The notes beneath the pieces were generated by a model, which was given only the letters and a program-made list of their open reading frames with translations, did no database searches and had not been told where the DNA came from. A stretch of DNA of 64,000 nucleotides from Clostridium hydrogeniformans DSM 21757 (GTDB lineage: Bacteria; Bacillota; Clostridia; Clostridiales; Clostridiaceae). The first letter of the stretch is position 1. Each line of letters begins with the position of its first letter. The stretch is from contig NZ_JMLJ01000007.1 of NCBI RefSeq assembly GCF_000686705.1, forward strand, positions 186,001 to 250,000, in the 5' to 3' direction. Shown piece after piece: positions 1-8,266 of this stretch. The position numbers and the translations under genes were made by a program.

Positions 1-527
1 ATTGCTTCATAAGCATTTAACCAATAATTTCTATCTGTATCCTTGTCTATCTTTTCTAAAGATTGACCAGTTGCCTTGCTAATCATAGTATTAATTCTTC
101 TGCGCATCCTTAATATTTCTTCTGCCTCAATTCCAATATCTGTAGCCTGACCACTAAACCCACCTAATGGCTGGTGTATCAGATATCTTGTGTTTGGTAA
201 AGAGTAACGATCTTCTTTGTCAGCTGCAAGGTAAATTGTAATACCAGCACTTGCAACCCATCCAGTACCAATTACTATAACACGTGGTTTAATAAATTTA
301 ATCATATCATGAATTGTATCTCCAGCTTCAACATGACCACCTTGGCTATTGATAAATAACTTTATGGGCTCATCTCCCATTTCCTGAAGTATTAGAAGCT
401 GATTAGTTATCTTTTCAGCTAAGGCTTGATTAATTTCTCCAGAAATAACTATGGACCTAGATTTTAATAACTTTTCTAAAACTAAGGTTGAAGTCTCTTT
501 TTCTTGTTTTTGTTCTTGATCACTCAT
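1..527 (-). CDS. ClpP-like serine protease, 3' end beyond window
   Basis: Partial gene reading into the left edge; about 175 residues are visible. It is a member of the ClpP/crotonase-fold S14 peptidases, which form barrel chambers that degrade proteins fed by Clp ATPases. The catalytic triad is visible: Ser in the segment GWVASAG, His in LIHQPLGG, and Asp in the DTDRNYW segment. The N-terminus is short and charged (MSDQEQKQEKE) with no signal peptide, so it should be cytoplasmic. A GGAGAATGATAAA ribosome site precedes the ATG. The sequence differs from housekeeping ClpP (GWVASAG in place of the usual MAASMGA around Ser), which suggests a paralogue, not the clpXP subunit. No Clp ATPase is next to it in the visible part. 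Confidence 0.85.
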   Translation of the reverse strand, partial: MSDQEQKQEKETSTLVLEKLLKSRSIVISGEINQALAEKITNQLLILQEMGDEPIKLFINSQGGHVEAGDTIHDMIKFIKPRVIVIGTGWVASAGITIYLAADKEDRYSLPNTRYLIHQPLGGFSGQATDIGIEAEEILRMRRRINTMISKATGQSLEKIDKDTDRNYWLNAYEA

Positions 528-1090
528 TTTATCATTCTCCTATCCTTTGATATATAAAATATCATAATACTATAAATTGCTAACTATTCTTTTTAAATAA
601 TTATAACATAATAATCCATAAATTGTTAATTAAAACTTGAATTTTCCAATTCACTATAGAATAATAGTATAGGAGTGATTAACGGTGATAATAAAATACT
701 ACATACATTATATCTATAAAATTTGATGATATATAAACTTTAACTATAATAAAATAACTCGCAAATAAATAGTATTTTGACCTTGTGATAAGCTTAAATA
801 ATAAAATAGACAAGTTGGTGATATAATTTTAGCAGTCACTTAGGGATATTTTCACTTCCTATATACAGGACTTGATTTTTGAAATGGAATTTCATGTATA
901 CTATTTTCTGTATTAAGCGAAATAATTTATTTAAATATGAAAAGAAATTTCTTCCACACATATATTTTTATAGCAATAGAATATCTATTATAAACTATAT
1001 TCAATTTCCAATTTTTTATGAATTTAACAATTACATGTTACTTTACTATTAGATACATTTATCTCCCTGTCCATAACATTTTAAAATAAA
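528..1090. other. Intergenic region without recognisable gene
   Basis: Very AT-rich stretch between the ClpP-like gene and the YxeA-like lipoprotein gene. Six-frame reading shows only tiny open frames without support. It must hold the promoter of the ClpP-like gene at its left end; nothing else is recognised. Confidence 0.5.
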
Positions 1091-1140
1091 AATACACTCT
1101 TATACTAGAACCTAGAAGAGATTCAGTATAAGAGTGTATT
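1091..1140 (-). terminator. Strong hairpin terminator after lipoprotein gene
   Basis: A perfect 16-bp inverted repeat (1091-1106 with 1125-1140, 18-nt loop) lies 60 bases past the stop of the leftward lipoprotein gene. On the minus strand it is followed by TTTATTTTAAAAT, so it fits an intrinsic terminator for that gene. Confidence 0.75.
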
Positions 1141-1202
1141 ATAAAATATAACCATAAAATTATGGATTATATATTTTAGTTTATTAAATTACAATATCTA
1201 TA

Positions 1203-1553
1203 TTATTCTTTAATATCAAGCTTTTCTTTTGCTTTTTGTGGAATATCTTTAGTCTCTACTTCCTCCCATCCCATTACATCATCATTTGCTTTTAACTTAA
1301 CACGTAGATATGCATCTTTACGTAATCTTCTATTCTCACTTAATTTAACTTCTTTAGAATCTCCACTTTTATTGTATCCAGTTAAATTATAATCATAAGT
1401 AACCTTTGACCCACTTTTATTCTCAACAGCATCTGATATTTGAACATAACAAGTTGATGTATTCAAACTATTATATAAGTCACTTCCATTACATCCTCCT
1501 AGAACTATGGTAAAAGTAATGGCAATAAATAATAATGATAAATATTTCTTCAT
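1203..1553 (-). CDS. YxeA-family (DUF1093) lipoprotein
   Basis: A 116-residue secreted lipoprotein. Residues 1-20 are a signal peptide ending in a lipobox (VLGGC), so Cys21 should be lipidated and the protein anchored outside the membrane. The rest resembles the small YxeA/DUF1093 family: a beta-rich domain with the pattern TYDYNLTGYNKSGDSK, then LRKDAYLRVKLK and a final EEVETKDIPQKA. Family function is not established. It stands alone, with its own terminator downstream and unrelated neighbours. Confidence 0.75.
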   Translation of the reverse strand: MKKYLSLLFIAITFTIVLGGCNGSDLYNSLNTSTCYVQISDAVENKSGSKVTYDYNLTGYNKSGDSKEVKLSENRRLRKDAYLRVKLKANDDVMGWEEVETKDIPQKAKEKLDIKE

Positions 1554-1824
1554 ATATATTCCTTCTTTCTTAAATATTATTTTTTTATAATCCCTTTCTT
1601 TATTAACTTAATTATAAAAAATATTTAATATTAAATACATTTCATTACCTTACGTTTTAATATAAGTCGTATTACATTTTTGTAAGGTATATAGAAACTA
1701 CTCTTAAGCTCTAATACTTTTCTTATGTATAACACCTTATTATAAAAATATATAATAATCCGGCTCACACTTTTCCATTTATTTCATATTTTAATATTAT
1801 AGTTAACTCATTGGAGGTATATAA

Positions 1825-2178
1825 ATGTATTATACAAATAATAATCTAAATGAACCATATAATCCAATTAACCCAATGGAAGAAAATAAAAGACAAGAAG
1901 GTTATTCTATGGATGGATTAAATTTTACTCCTTATATGTATGATTATTCAATGCCACAAATGGATCAAGTTATGTATGATTCTCAAATGATGTCAAATTA
2001 TAACATTAATCCTTTTATGAGTGATGAAAGAGCCCCTATTAGAATGCCAAATTATAGGCCTCAGATGGGAGGACATGGTGGTTTTCATGGAAATCCACAC
2101 TTTTTCCATCCGGTCTTCTTCCATCCATTCTTTTTTCACCCAAGATTCCGTCCATGGCCATGGTGGTTTTTTATTTAA
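1825..2178 (+). CDS. Met/Asn/Pro-rich protein with His/Phe/Trp tail
   Basis: A 117-residue protein with a good TTGGAGG ribosome site 8 bases before the ATG and its own terminator, so probably real. Residues 1-75 are rich in Asn, Met, Tyr and Pro (low complexity). Residues 80-117 are a Gly/His/Phe/Pro/Trp tail with repeated FFHP units and the end PWPWWFF. No family is recognised. Such compositions are common in spore coat or other surface-associated proteins of Firmicutes, and the His-rich tail could bind metal; both ideas are inference. There is no signal peptide and no membrane helix of normal composition. Confidence 0.6.
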   Translation: MYYTNNNLNEPYNPINPMEENKRQEGYSMDGLNFTPYMYDYSMPQMDQVMYDSQMMSNYNINPFMSDERAPIRMPNYRPQMGGHGGFHGNPHFFHPVFFHPFFFHPRFRPWPWWFFI

Positions 2179-2202
2179 TTGAATCATTGAAACATAAAAA
2201 AT

Positions 2203-2237
2203 GGAGCTGTCGCACTAAATAATTAGTGCATAGCTCC
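2203..2237 (+). terminator. Intrinsic terminator
   Basis: GGAGCT...GCACTAA pairs with TTAGTGC...AGCTCC and is followed by a run of T, 25 bases after the stop of the rightward small gene. Clear rho-independent terminator. Confidence 0.85.
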
Positions 2238-2507
2238 TTTTTTTAAAAAAAATAAATCTCAAACCCATAAGTTTGAAATTTATAGTGAAATATCATTATA
2301 CATCAAGGAATATTTTTCAAAAAAATTTTTATACAACTAATCACAAGTTTTAGGAAAATCAAGCAACGCCTCGACAGATACTGAAGATTGGACTCTATTT
2401 TTACATAAATTATAGCTATTCGTCACGTTCAATAGAAATTACGTGTCGCCGTAATATTAACTTCATGTATATTCTTCGAATAATGAATTTCTATTAAGAG
2501 CATAATA

Positions 2508-2546
2508 ATAAAAGATGCTCTGCTATAATAACAAAACATCTTTTAT
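2508..2546 (-). terminator. Hairpin at end of siderophore uptake operon
   Basis: ATAAAAGATG pairs perfectly with CATCTTTTAT across a 19-nt loop, immediately past the stop of the leftward ATPase gene. The following T-tract is interrupted, so termination strength is uncertain. The bases 2238-2507 hold no gene that I can recognise. Confidence 0.5.
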
Positions 2547-2552
2547 ATAAGT

Positions 2553-3329
2553 TTATAACAAGCTCTTATTAGGATGATATTTTATATACATATGCTTATT
2601 TAAAGGTTTTTTTTCAATATCACATTCCACTTCATAAACATCACGTATAAGCTCCTTAGTTAATATATCTTCGGGCTTTCCATAGGCTATGACCTGTCCA
2701 TTTTTCAGTATATAAAGCTTTGTGCAATACATAATTGCTAAATTCAGGTCATGTAGTGCAGCAATAACTCCAATTCCCATAGACTTTACAATACCTAGTA
2801 TTTGCAGCTGATATTTTATATCTAAGTGATTGGTAGGTTCATCTAAAATCAGCATTTCTGATTGCTGTGCCATTGCACGTGCTAATAAAACACGCTGTTT
2901 CTCTCCTCCTGAAAGCGTTGAAAAGCTTCTTGATGAATGTTTTTCCATGTTAACCTTTTTTAGCGCCTCATATACAATATCATAATCTTCCTTATTCTCC
3001 CTATCCATATATCTTTTATAGGGAGTCCTACCCATCATTACCATTTGTTCTATAGTAAAGTCAAAGTTTACATTATTGAATTGTCCGACCACTGCAACAC
3101 GCTTAGCACTTTCCTTAAAACTAATCTTCGAGATGTCTTTTCCATCAAGATAAATAGTTCCACTTTTAGGCTTAATAGCTCTATAAATGCTACGTAAGAA
3201 GGTTGATTTTCCGCAACCATTAGGTCCTATGATTCCTACAAACTCCCCTTTTGATGCACTTATAGATATATCTTTTACAATGCTTTTTCCAGCAATATCT
3301 ATACTTATATTCTTTGACTCAAGTTTCAT
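2553..3329 (-). CDS. Iron-siderophore ABC transporter, ATP-binding protein
   Basis: A 258-residue ABC ATPase of the FecE/FhuC/BtuD type that powers uptake of ferric siderophore (or cobalamin) through the adjacent permease. Walker A is GPNGCGKST, the signature is LSGGEKQR, Walker B is MLILDEP, and the H-loop is in ALHDLN. The start is set at ATG 3329: the in-frame TTG at 3338 lies directly on the AGAGGAG ribosome site and is too close. It is the last gene of a three-gene leftward set, with 26 bases to the permease. Upstream Fur boxes point to ferric-siderophore transport more than to cobalamin. Confidence 0.92.
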   Translation of the reverse strand: MKLESKNISIDIAGKSIVKDISISASKGEFVGIIGPNGCGKSTFLRSIYRAIKPKSGTIYLDGKDISKISFKESAKRVAVVGQFNNVNFDFTIEQMVMMGRTPYKRYMDRENKEDYDIVYEALKKVNMEKHSSRSFSTLSGGEKQRVLLARAMAQQSEMLILDEPTNHLDIKYQLQILGIVKSMGIGVIAALHDLNLAIMYCTKLYILKNGQVIAYGKPEDILTKELIRDVYEVECDIEKKPLNKHMYIKYHPNKSLL

Positions 3330-3355
3330 ATTAACCAACTCCTCTTATACATACC

Positions 3356-4447
3356 CTAGTTGTCTCCAAATCCATAGGACTTTCTTACCATTAGGTACAT
3401 AAATATAGGTGCTCCAACTATTGATGTAATTATTCCTATAGGAATTTCACTGTTTTTCACTAAAATTCTAGCAAAAGTATCAGCGCAAACCATGAAAATA
3501 GCTCCACAAAGTATACTTAATGGTATAAGTTTCCTATGGTCAGAACCTACTAAACTTCTTACAATATGAGGTACAATAAGTCCGACAAACCCTATAGTTC
3601 CAGATACTGATACCATTATTGCAGTAACTATAGAAACTACCCCTATAATTATCCATCTATGTTTGTTTAAATCAAGTCCTAGTGTAACTGCTGCCTCATC
3701 TCCTAAAAGCATAGTGTTAAGCACTCTTAACTGTGTGAGGATAAAAATAATTCCTATTCCAACGCCTATGATAGGTAATAATATATTGTCCCACTTAGCA
3801 GCTGCTAGACTCCCCATATTCCAAAATGTAACATTTTTTATTCCTTCCGCATCACTACCCATATATATTATAAAATTTGTAAAGGCATAAAAGGCTGCAT
3901 TAACCACGACTCCAGATAGTATAAGCTTTACAGGTGTCATCTTCTGACCCTTGTTTGCTAAAACCATTACTAAAAATGATGCTAAAATAGCTCCAATACC
4001 TGCCCAAAATGAAATTCCAAAGCCTTGTAAAAACCCAGTAGCTCCTATTAATATTGCAAAAGTTGCTCCCATAGTGGCACCTGATGAAATACCTAATATA
4101 TAAGGATCAGCTATGGGATTTTGAACTACTGCTTGCATAGATGTTCCACATACTGAAAGTCCGGCACCTATAAACATGGCCAAAAGAACTCTAGGAAATC
4201 TTATATTCCATATAATATCAAAATGTGCACCACTGCTTAAACTTGCATTATTACCTATGCCAAAAATATTTTGAACTAGTATCCTATAAACTTCATCTGG
4301 AGAAATCTTTACCTGACCTAAAGAAATTGATAAAATTATAGTTAAAATTAAAATAATGCTAAGTATTAATAAAAGCCCTGTAAACTTTCCCTTAGCTTTT
4401 ATTGATTTTTCATAACCACTTGTAACCTGACTATGTAATTTCTCCAC
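3356..4447 (-). CDS. Iron-siderophore ABC transporter permease (FecCD family)
   Basis: A 363-residue integral membrane protein of the FecCD/BtuC family. About ten hydrophobic helices are visible after a 25-residue cytoplasmic N-terminus, and the family landmarks NPIADPYILGISSGA and the coupling-helix region GTIGFVGLIVPHIVR are present. It forms the homodimeric channel for the ATPase downstream. The start is a GTG preceded by GAGGAGGGG. The gene lies between binding protein and ATPase in the usual order B-CD-E. Confidence 0.93.
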   Translation of the reverse strand: MEKLHSQVTSGYEKSIKAKGKFTGLLLILSIILILTIILSISLGQVKISPDEVYRILVQNIFGIGNNASLSSGAHFDIIWNIRFPRVLLAMFIGAGLSVCGTSMQAVVQNPIADPYILGISSGATMGATFAILIGATGFLQGFGISFWAGIGAILASFLVMVLANKGQKMTPVKLILSGVVVNAAFYAFTNFIIYMGSDAEGIKNVTFWNMGSLAAAKWDNILLPIIGVGIGIIFILTQLRVLNTMLLGDEAAVTLGLDLNKHRWIIIGVVSIVTAIMVSVSGTIGFVGLIVPHIVRSLVGSDHRKLIPLSILCGAIFMVCADTFARILVKNSEIPIGIITSIVGAPIFMYLMVRKSYGFGDN

Positions 4448-4492
4448 TATAAATTCCCCTCCTCAAACAAATAGTAATCTAAAAACTACTCC

Positions 4493-5539
4493 TTACTTTG
4501 AAGAAAGTATATTATTCCATCCAAGTTCAGGGTAAACATATTTTGCATAATTTATTATAGTTTCAGCTGGATTTGCTCCTGTTGCTGACATATCGTCAAA
4601 ATCAACAGTTAATATCTTATTATTTTTTATAGCATTTATACTTTGAAGTGCTGTTTCATTTGTTAAATCTGCTATTTTTTCTTCATCAGTTTTGTTTTCA
4701 TCTGTACCTGGATAGCTACTATATATAATTATGTCAGGATTCATACCTACTAATGTTTCTAGTCCAAATCCACCTTGAGGTGTTCCAGAAACTAAATTAA
4801 GTCCTGCTTTTCCAGCGACATTTCCACCTAATGTATTACTTCCAAAAGCAGCGTACTCATCTTTTATTTTATGTAATAGGATAACTTTAGGTCTATTTTC
4901 TACATTTTTTACTGCTTCTTGAACTTTTGAGATATCAGCTTTCTGCTTTTCAACATATTCATTTATTCTTTTTTCCTCACCAAGTATCTTTCCGATATCT
5001 AATATGTTTTTTAAGTGATTTTCAACTGTTCTATCCTCTAGGGTAGATGTTATTTTATACGTTTTAACACCCTTTTCATTCCACTGCTCCGTAGTAGCTC
5101 TTCCCCCCATAAAAGAAGGATGTATTCCTATAAGTAGATCTGGTTCAAGTCCAACTACACTTTCTTCAGGTGGAAATCCTTTAAAAGTAGTTTTTAACTT
5201 CTTATACTTTTCTTCCATTTCCTTTGATACTTTTCCATCTGGAAGAGCTGCTGCAACAAGGTTATCCTCTAGCCCAAGCTCATAAATCATTTTAGTAGTA
5301 TTTGCATGCATAGACACTACTTTTTCTGGAACCTTATCAAATGTTTGTTCATACTCTTTACTTTCTGAATTAAAATTCTTTATTGTAGTAGGATATTTCG
5401 TAGTTATTTCTGACTTATCCTTTTCTTGAGTAACTTGTACCTCTGAATTATTAGAATCAGTTTCATTATTTTTCACACCACATCCTACCATAGACGCAAC
5501 AATAGTAAGACTTAGTATTGTCAATAATACTCTTTTCAA
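4493..5539 (-). CDS. Ferric-siderophore binding lipoprotein
   Basis: A 348-residue substrate-binding lipoprotein of the FecB/FhuD/BtuF (TroA-fold) family. The signal peptide ends in a lipobox at SMVGC (Cys20), followed by a short Asn/Ser/Glu linker. The mature part has the family opening KVPEKVVSMHANTTKMIYELGLED and the mid-protein IIIYSSYPGTDE and C-terminal NKILTVDFDDMSATG segments. Start codon is TTG with GGGAGTGAAGAG upstream. It leads the three-gene uptake operon, and a perfect Fur box sits in its promoter region, so it should be induced by iron starvation. The exact ligand cannot be told. Confidence 0.9.
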   Translation of the reverse strand: MKRVLLTILSLTIVASMVGCGVKNNETDSNNSEVQVTQEKDKSEITTKYPTTIKNFNSESKEYEQTFDKVPEKVVSMHANTTKMIYELGLEDNLVAAALPDGKVSKEMEEKYKKLKTTFKGFPPEESVVGLEPDLLIGIHPSFMGGRATTEQWNEKGVKTYKITSTLEDRTVENHLKNILDIGKILGEEKRINEYVEKQKADISKVQEAVKNVENRPKVILLHKIKDEYAAFGSNTLGGNVAGKAGLNLVSGTPQGGFGLETLVGMNPDIIIYSSYPGTDENKTDEEKIADLTNETALQSINAIKNNKILTVDFDDMSATGANPAETIINYAKYVYPELGWNNILSSK

Positions 5540-5562
5540 TTCTCTTCACTCCCTTTTACTTT

Positions 5563-5577
5563 TGATAATAATTATCA
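5563..5577. promoter_or_regulatory. Perfect 7-1-7 Fur box
   Basis: TGATAATAATTATCA matches the classical 7-1-7 Fur consensus at every position. It lies 24 bases before the start codon of the binding-protein gene and just downstream of a TATAAT-like -10 box on the minus strand (5589-5594), the right place for repression by Fe(II)-Fur. Confidence 0.9.
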
Positions 5578-5628
5578 TTTCCCAATAGATTATATCAATA
5601 GCTTACAGAGAAAGAGAATAGAGAAATA

Positions 5629-6456
5629 TTAAAACTCTAATGGATTATTCTTAAAGTTTTCCTTTAAACTACTTGGAGGAAAGCCTTTATATTTTTTAAA
5701 TACTCTACTAAAGTAATAAGGATCAGAGTACCCAACACTCTCAGCTATCTTGTTTATAGAGTAACCTCCTTGTATAATCATCTCCTCTGCACGGTTCATA
5801 CGATAAGAAATTAGGTAGTTTATAGGTCTCATACCTATATATTTATAGAAAAGATAGGAAAACTTATCTGTCTTTAATCCATATCTATTGGAAAGAAACT
5901 CTAAAGTAATCTCTTCCCTATAGTTATCACTTATATAATTAATAGTTTCCTCTATCATATCTTCACTACCTTTATTTTTTCTATTTCTATGAGATATAAA
6001 AACCTCATAAATAATATCATAAAAAAGAGCTTTTACCTGAAGACTTGGAATTCCACCAGGATTTTTTGATATATTATGTATTCTTCTTAACATCTCAAGT
6101 ATCTTAGGATTATCTTCACCGTTGAACTGAAAAAGGGCTTCCATTATGTTTTTCTCATCTTCCGTAGATTTATATACTGAGTAGTGTATAACATAATATT
6201 CCCACTCATTTTGTCCAAGTACATACTTATCTAAGTACTCATTAGGACCTATATTTATAACTGTATTATTATTAAGTAAAAAGCTTTTTCCATTAACAAC
6301 AAAATTTGCTTCACCTCTTACTGGAAAAACAAAGGCATAAGTTGAAGTTTTATACTTCAAATCAAAAGATTTCGGCTTCACTATATCCCAATAAACATCT
6401 TCAATTTCAATATGTGAATGGGTAAATATGTCTACAAATTCATTAAGATCAATCAT
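5629..6456 (-). CDS. AraC-family regulator of siderophore uptake
   Basis: A 275-residue AraC/XylS regulator. The N-terminal half is a cupin-like sensing domain (AFVFPVRGEANFVVNG...). The C-terminal 100 residues form two helix-turn-helix motifs: one around ITLEFLSNRYGLKTDKFSYLF and a second containing NKIAESVGYSDPYYFSRVFKKYKGFPP, which is the AraC signature. ATG 6456 is chosen since it follows GGGAGGAG by five bases; an upstream in-frame ATG at 6510 has no ribosome site. The gene sits upstream of the uptake operon and has its own Fur box, as for Btr-like regulators that respond to siderophore. Activation of the neighbouring operon is inferred. Confidence 0.88.
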   Translation of the reverse strand: MIDLNEFVDIFTHSHIEIEDVYWDIVKPKSFDLKYKTSTYAFVFPVRGEANFVVNGKSFLLNNNTVINIGPNEYLDKYVLGQNEWEYYVIHYSVYKSTEDEKNIMEALFQFNGEDNPKILEMLRRIHNISKNPGGIPSLQVKALFYDIIYEVFISHRNRKNKGSEDMIEETINYISDNYREEITLEFLSNRYGLKTDKFSYLFYKYIGMRPINYLISYRMNRAEEMIIQGGYSINKIAESVGYSDPYYFSRVFKKYKGFPPSSLKENFKNNPLEF

Positions 6457-6494
6457 TAGAACTCCTCCCTTAAGAATTTCCTCGATATGTAAAT

Positions 6495-6509
6495 TGATTT
6501 TCATTATCA
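6495..6509. promoter_or_regulatory. Fur box upstream of AraC regulator
   Basis: TGATTTTCATTATCA matches the 15-base Fur consensus at 13 positions. It lies 39 bases ahead of the chosen start of the AraC-type regulator, so regulator and uptake genes would both be derepressed in low iron. Confidence 0.8.
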
Positions 6510-6760
6510 ATTATATACCTTTATATTTATACAGTAAACAACATAGCAGTCAGCATAAAAGAATTAACAACTAGAAAGATATAATATCCTATTGTTAAAA
6601 TCAATTTATAGAGTTAACAAATAGGTTTTTCTATGTTACAAGAAAGTATAAAAATAAATTAAGAAGAATTTACAAACAAATTTTCTACTTATAAAGTAAG
6701 TATTGAAATACATACCAGCTAAACTTTATGTAGAATATTTAAATAAAAATATTAAAAGAA

Positions 6761-6796
6761 AATACCGAATTATTCATGGAGGAACTCTACGGTATT
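6761..6796 (-). terminator. Hairpin after esterase gene; rest of gap empty
   Basis: AATACCG pairs with CGGTATT, flanked by T-runs on both strands, about 150 bases past the stop of the leftward esterase gene. Weak but plausible terminator. The rest of 6511-6946 contains the promoter of the AraC gene near its left end and nothing else I recognise. Confidence 0.45.
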
Positions 6797-6946
6797 TTTA
6801 TTGTGATTTTTTACAATTGTCTATCATAAATGCATTATTTCTATTATAATTCTTCTAAAATAATAGCATTATCACTTTTAAGTTTCTAAAGTATTATTTA
6901 ATACTCCTAAAGTAAAGAATTCTAATGCCTGTAATTACTTTTGAAC

Positions 6947-7684
6947 TTAATTCTTTATTAAGAGAAACTCTAATGCAATTTTATGTCTATTTAATATATT
7001 TTCATGATGATTATAATCGTCCCATACTATCTTTACATTTTCTTCTCCAATACGCTTTTTGAATATCTCATAGGACATATTAGAGAACTTTGCTATATCC
7101 TTCTGAATAGTAACCTTTCCATGACCTTCCTTCTTACCTGCGATAATAAGAAGTCTAAAATTCTCATTTATTAAATTTTTTTCTTCAATAAATTGAATCC
7201 ATTTATTATACCATTGGGATGCACATATACTTGCTACCTTACCATAATTATTATTTTTGAAAACTGAATATAAAGAAATCAAAGCACCAAGAGAATGCCC
7301 CATAATTTTCCTATCACTTTTATTGCTACGTACTCTAAATTCTCTTTCAATATAAACTTGTAAATCATCAGTTAGAAAGTCTAAATAGTTATCTCCCTCT
7401 CCCCCAAAATCATGGAATCTTTCATGATTAGCCTTTGCTTTCCATGGGGTGTACTCATTTAATCTATCAAAAGGTGTAACCCCAACTATTATATGCTCCT
7501 CTAAAGATTTATTAATAAAACCTTCTTCTATTTCATCAATTATTTCACTTAAAACCTTTATAAATTTATCTCCATCGTGTGCATAAACTACAGGATATTT
7601 TTTATCACATATATCATATCCATCTGGTAAATAAATAAAGATTTCCCTCTGAAAAACTATTCTTGTTAAAATTCTTCCTTTCAT
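6947..7684 (-). CDS. Siderophore-type esterase, alpha/beta hydrolase
   Basis: A 245-residue alpha/beta hydrolase of the esterase-D/Fes-BesA-type family. The nucleophile elbow is GHSLG (Ser131), an acidic residue lies in WDDYNHH, and the catalytic His is 226 or 227. The N-terminal RIVFQREIFIYLPDGYD and PVVYAHDGD segments are typical of the family. No signal peptide, so cytoplasmic. BesA/YbbA-like enzymes hydrolyse ferric trilactone siderophores after import, and in Bacillus this gene lies next to an AraC regulator and the feu uptake genes, as here. The substrate is inferred from that context. Confidence 0.75.
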   Translation of the reverse strand: MKGRILTRIVFQREIFIYLPDGYDICDKKYPVVYAHDGDKFIKVLSEIIDEIEEGFINKSLEEHIIVGVTPFDRLNEYTPWKAKANHERFHDFGGEGDNYLDFLTDDLQVYIEREFRVRSNKSDRKIMGHSLGALISLYSVFKNNNYGKVASICASQWYNKWIQFIEEKNLINENFRLLIIAGKKEGHGKVTIQKDIAKFSNMSYEIFKKRIGEENVKIVWDDYNHHENILNRHKIALEFLLIKN

Positions 7685-7790
7685 CTTTTATGTCCTTTCT
7701 TTAACTCATTTTTCTTAACACTCCTCAAGTAAATAGGGTCTTTTCAAGTACATTCATCAAAATTTAAATAATTATCCATGTTTTTATTTT

Positions 7791-7886
7791 ACTACATCAT
7801 TTATAGAAATCTTTAGAGAAAGTAAAAATAATTATGGTTCAAGAAAAATAGAATTAAAAGTAAATGGTATTATATATGTTTATTAA
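7791..7886 (+). pseudogene. IS3-family transposase (orfB) fragment
   Basis: A 31-codon open segment reads FIEIFRESKNNYGSRKIELK, which fits the HTH_21 segment of IS3-family orfB transposases (the NNYGSRKI block). It has no start and ends at TAA. The following frame (7887-8123) reads on for about 78 codons (GYLADPKKDAELV...) without a family I recognise and may be part of another decayed gene. Degraded mobile-element relic. Confidence 0.55.
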
Positions 7887-8090
7887 TCAACCTCTTTAAT
7901 AGAGAGAGTCGGTTATTTAGCAGATCCTAAAAAGGATGCTGAATTAGTTTGTGAAGCATTTATAAGCACTAAAAAGTTTAAATATTCTACACTGGCAGGG
8001 ATAATGAATGTAAACGGTACAGAAAATAGCGTATTTAAAAATAAAATAAATTTTAGTATATTAAAAAGGAGCCTATGCACTAGTAGACTC

Positions 8091-8219
8091 CTAAATTTTA
8101 TAATTTTCTTTAACATCATCTGAACACAATTCAAGCTCAGTCATTAGTCTTTGGACTCTTTTTAGTGATACTGCAAAGCCTTCAATGCCAAGTATCTGAT
8201 GAATTCTAGGAGCACCATA
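8091..8219 (-). pseudogene. IS3-family transposase fragment, opposite strand
   Basis: Forty-two codons read YGAPRIHQIL followed by VSLKRVQRLMTELEL and then a stop. This is the conserved HTH_21 block of IS3/IS150 orfB transposases, truncated on both sides. It lies 200 bases from a second relic on the other strand, so at least two insertion sequences, or one rearranged, once occupied 7.8-8.2 kb. Confidence 0.7.
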
Positions 8220-8266
8220 TATTTATATGTGTATAAATACTCTCATATAAATTAATAACTTAAAGA

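Noticed and set aside
7913-8134. 73-codon leftward open frame rich in Leu/Phe/Ile
   Set aside because: It overlaps transposase and other gene relics on both strands and has no ribosome site; judged to be an antisense shadow of decayed genes.
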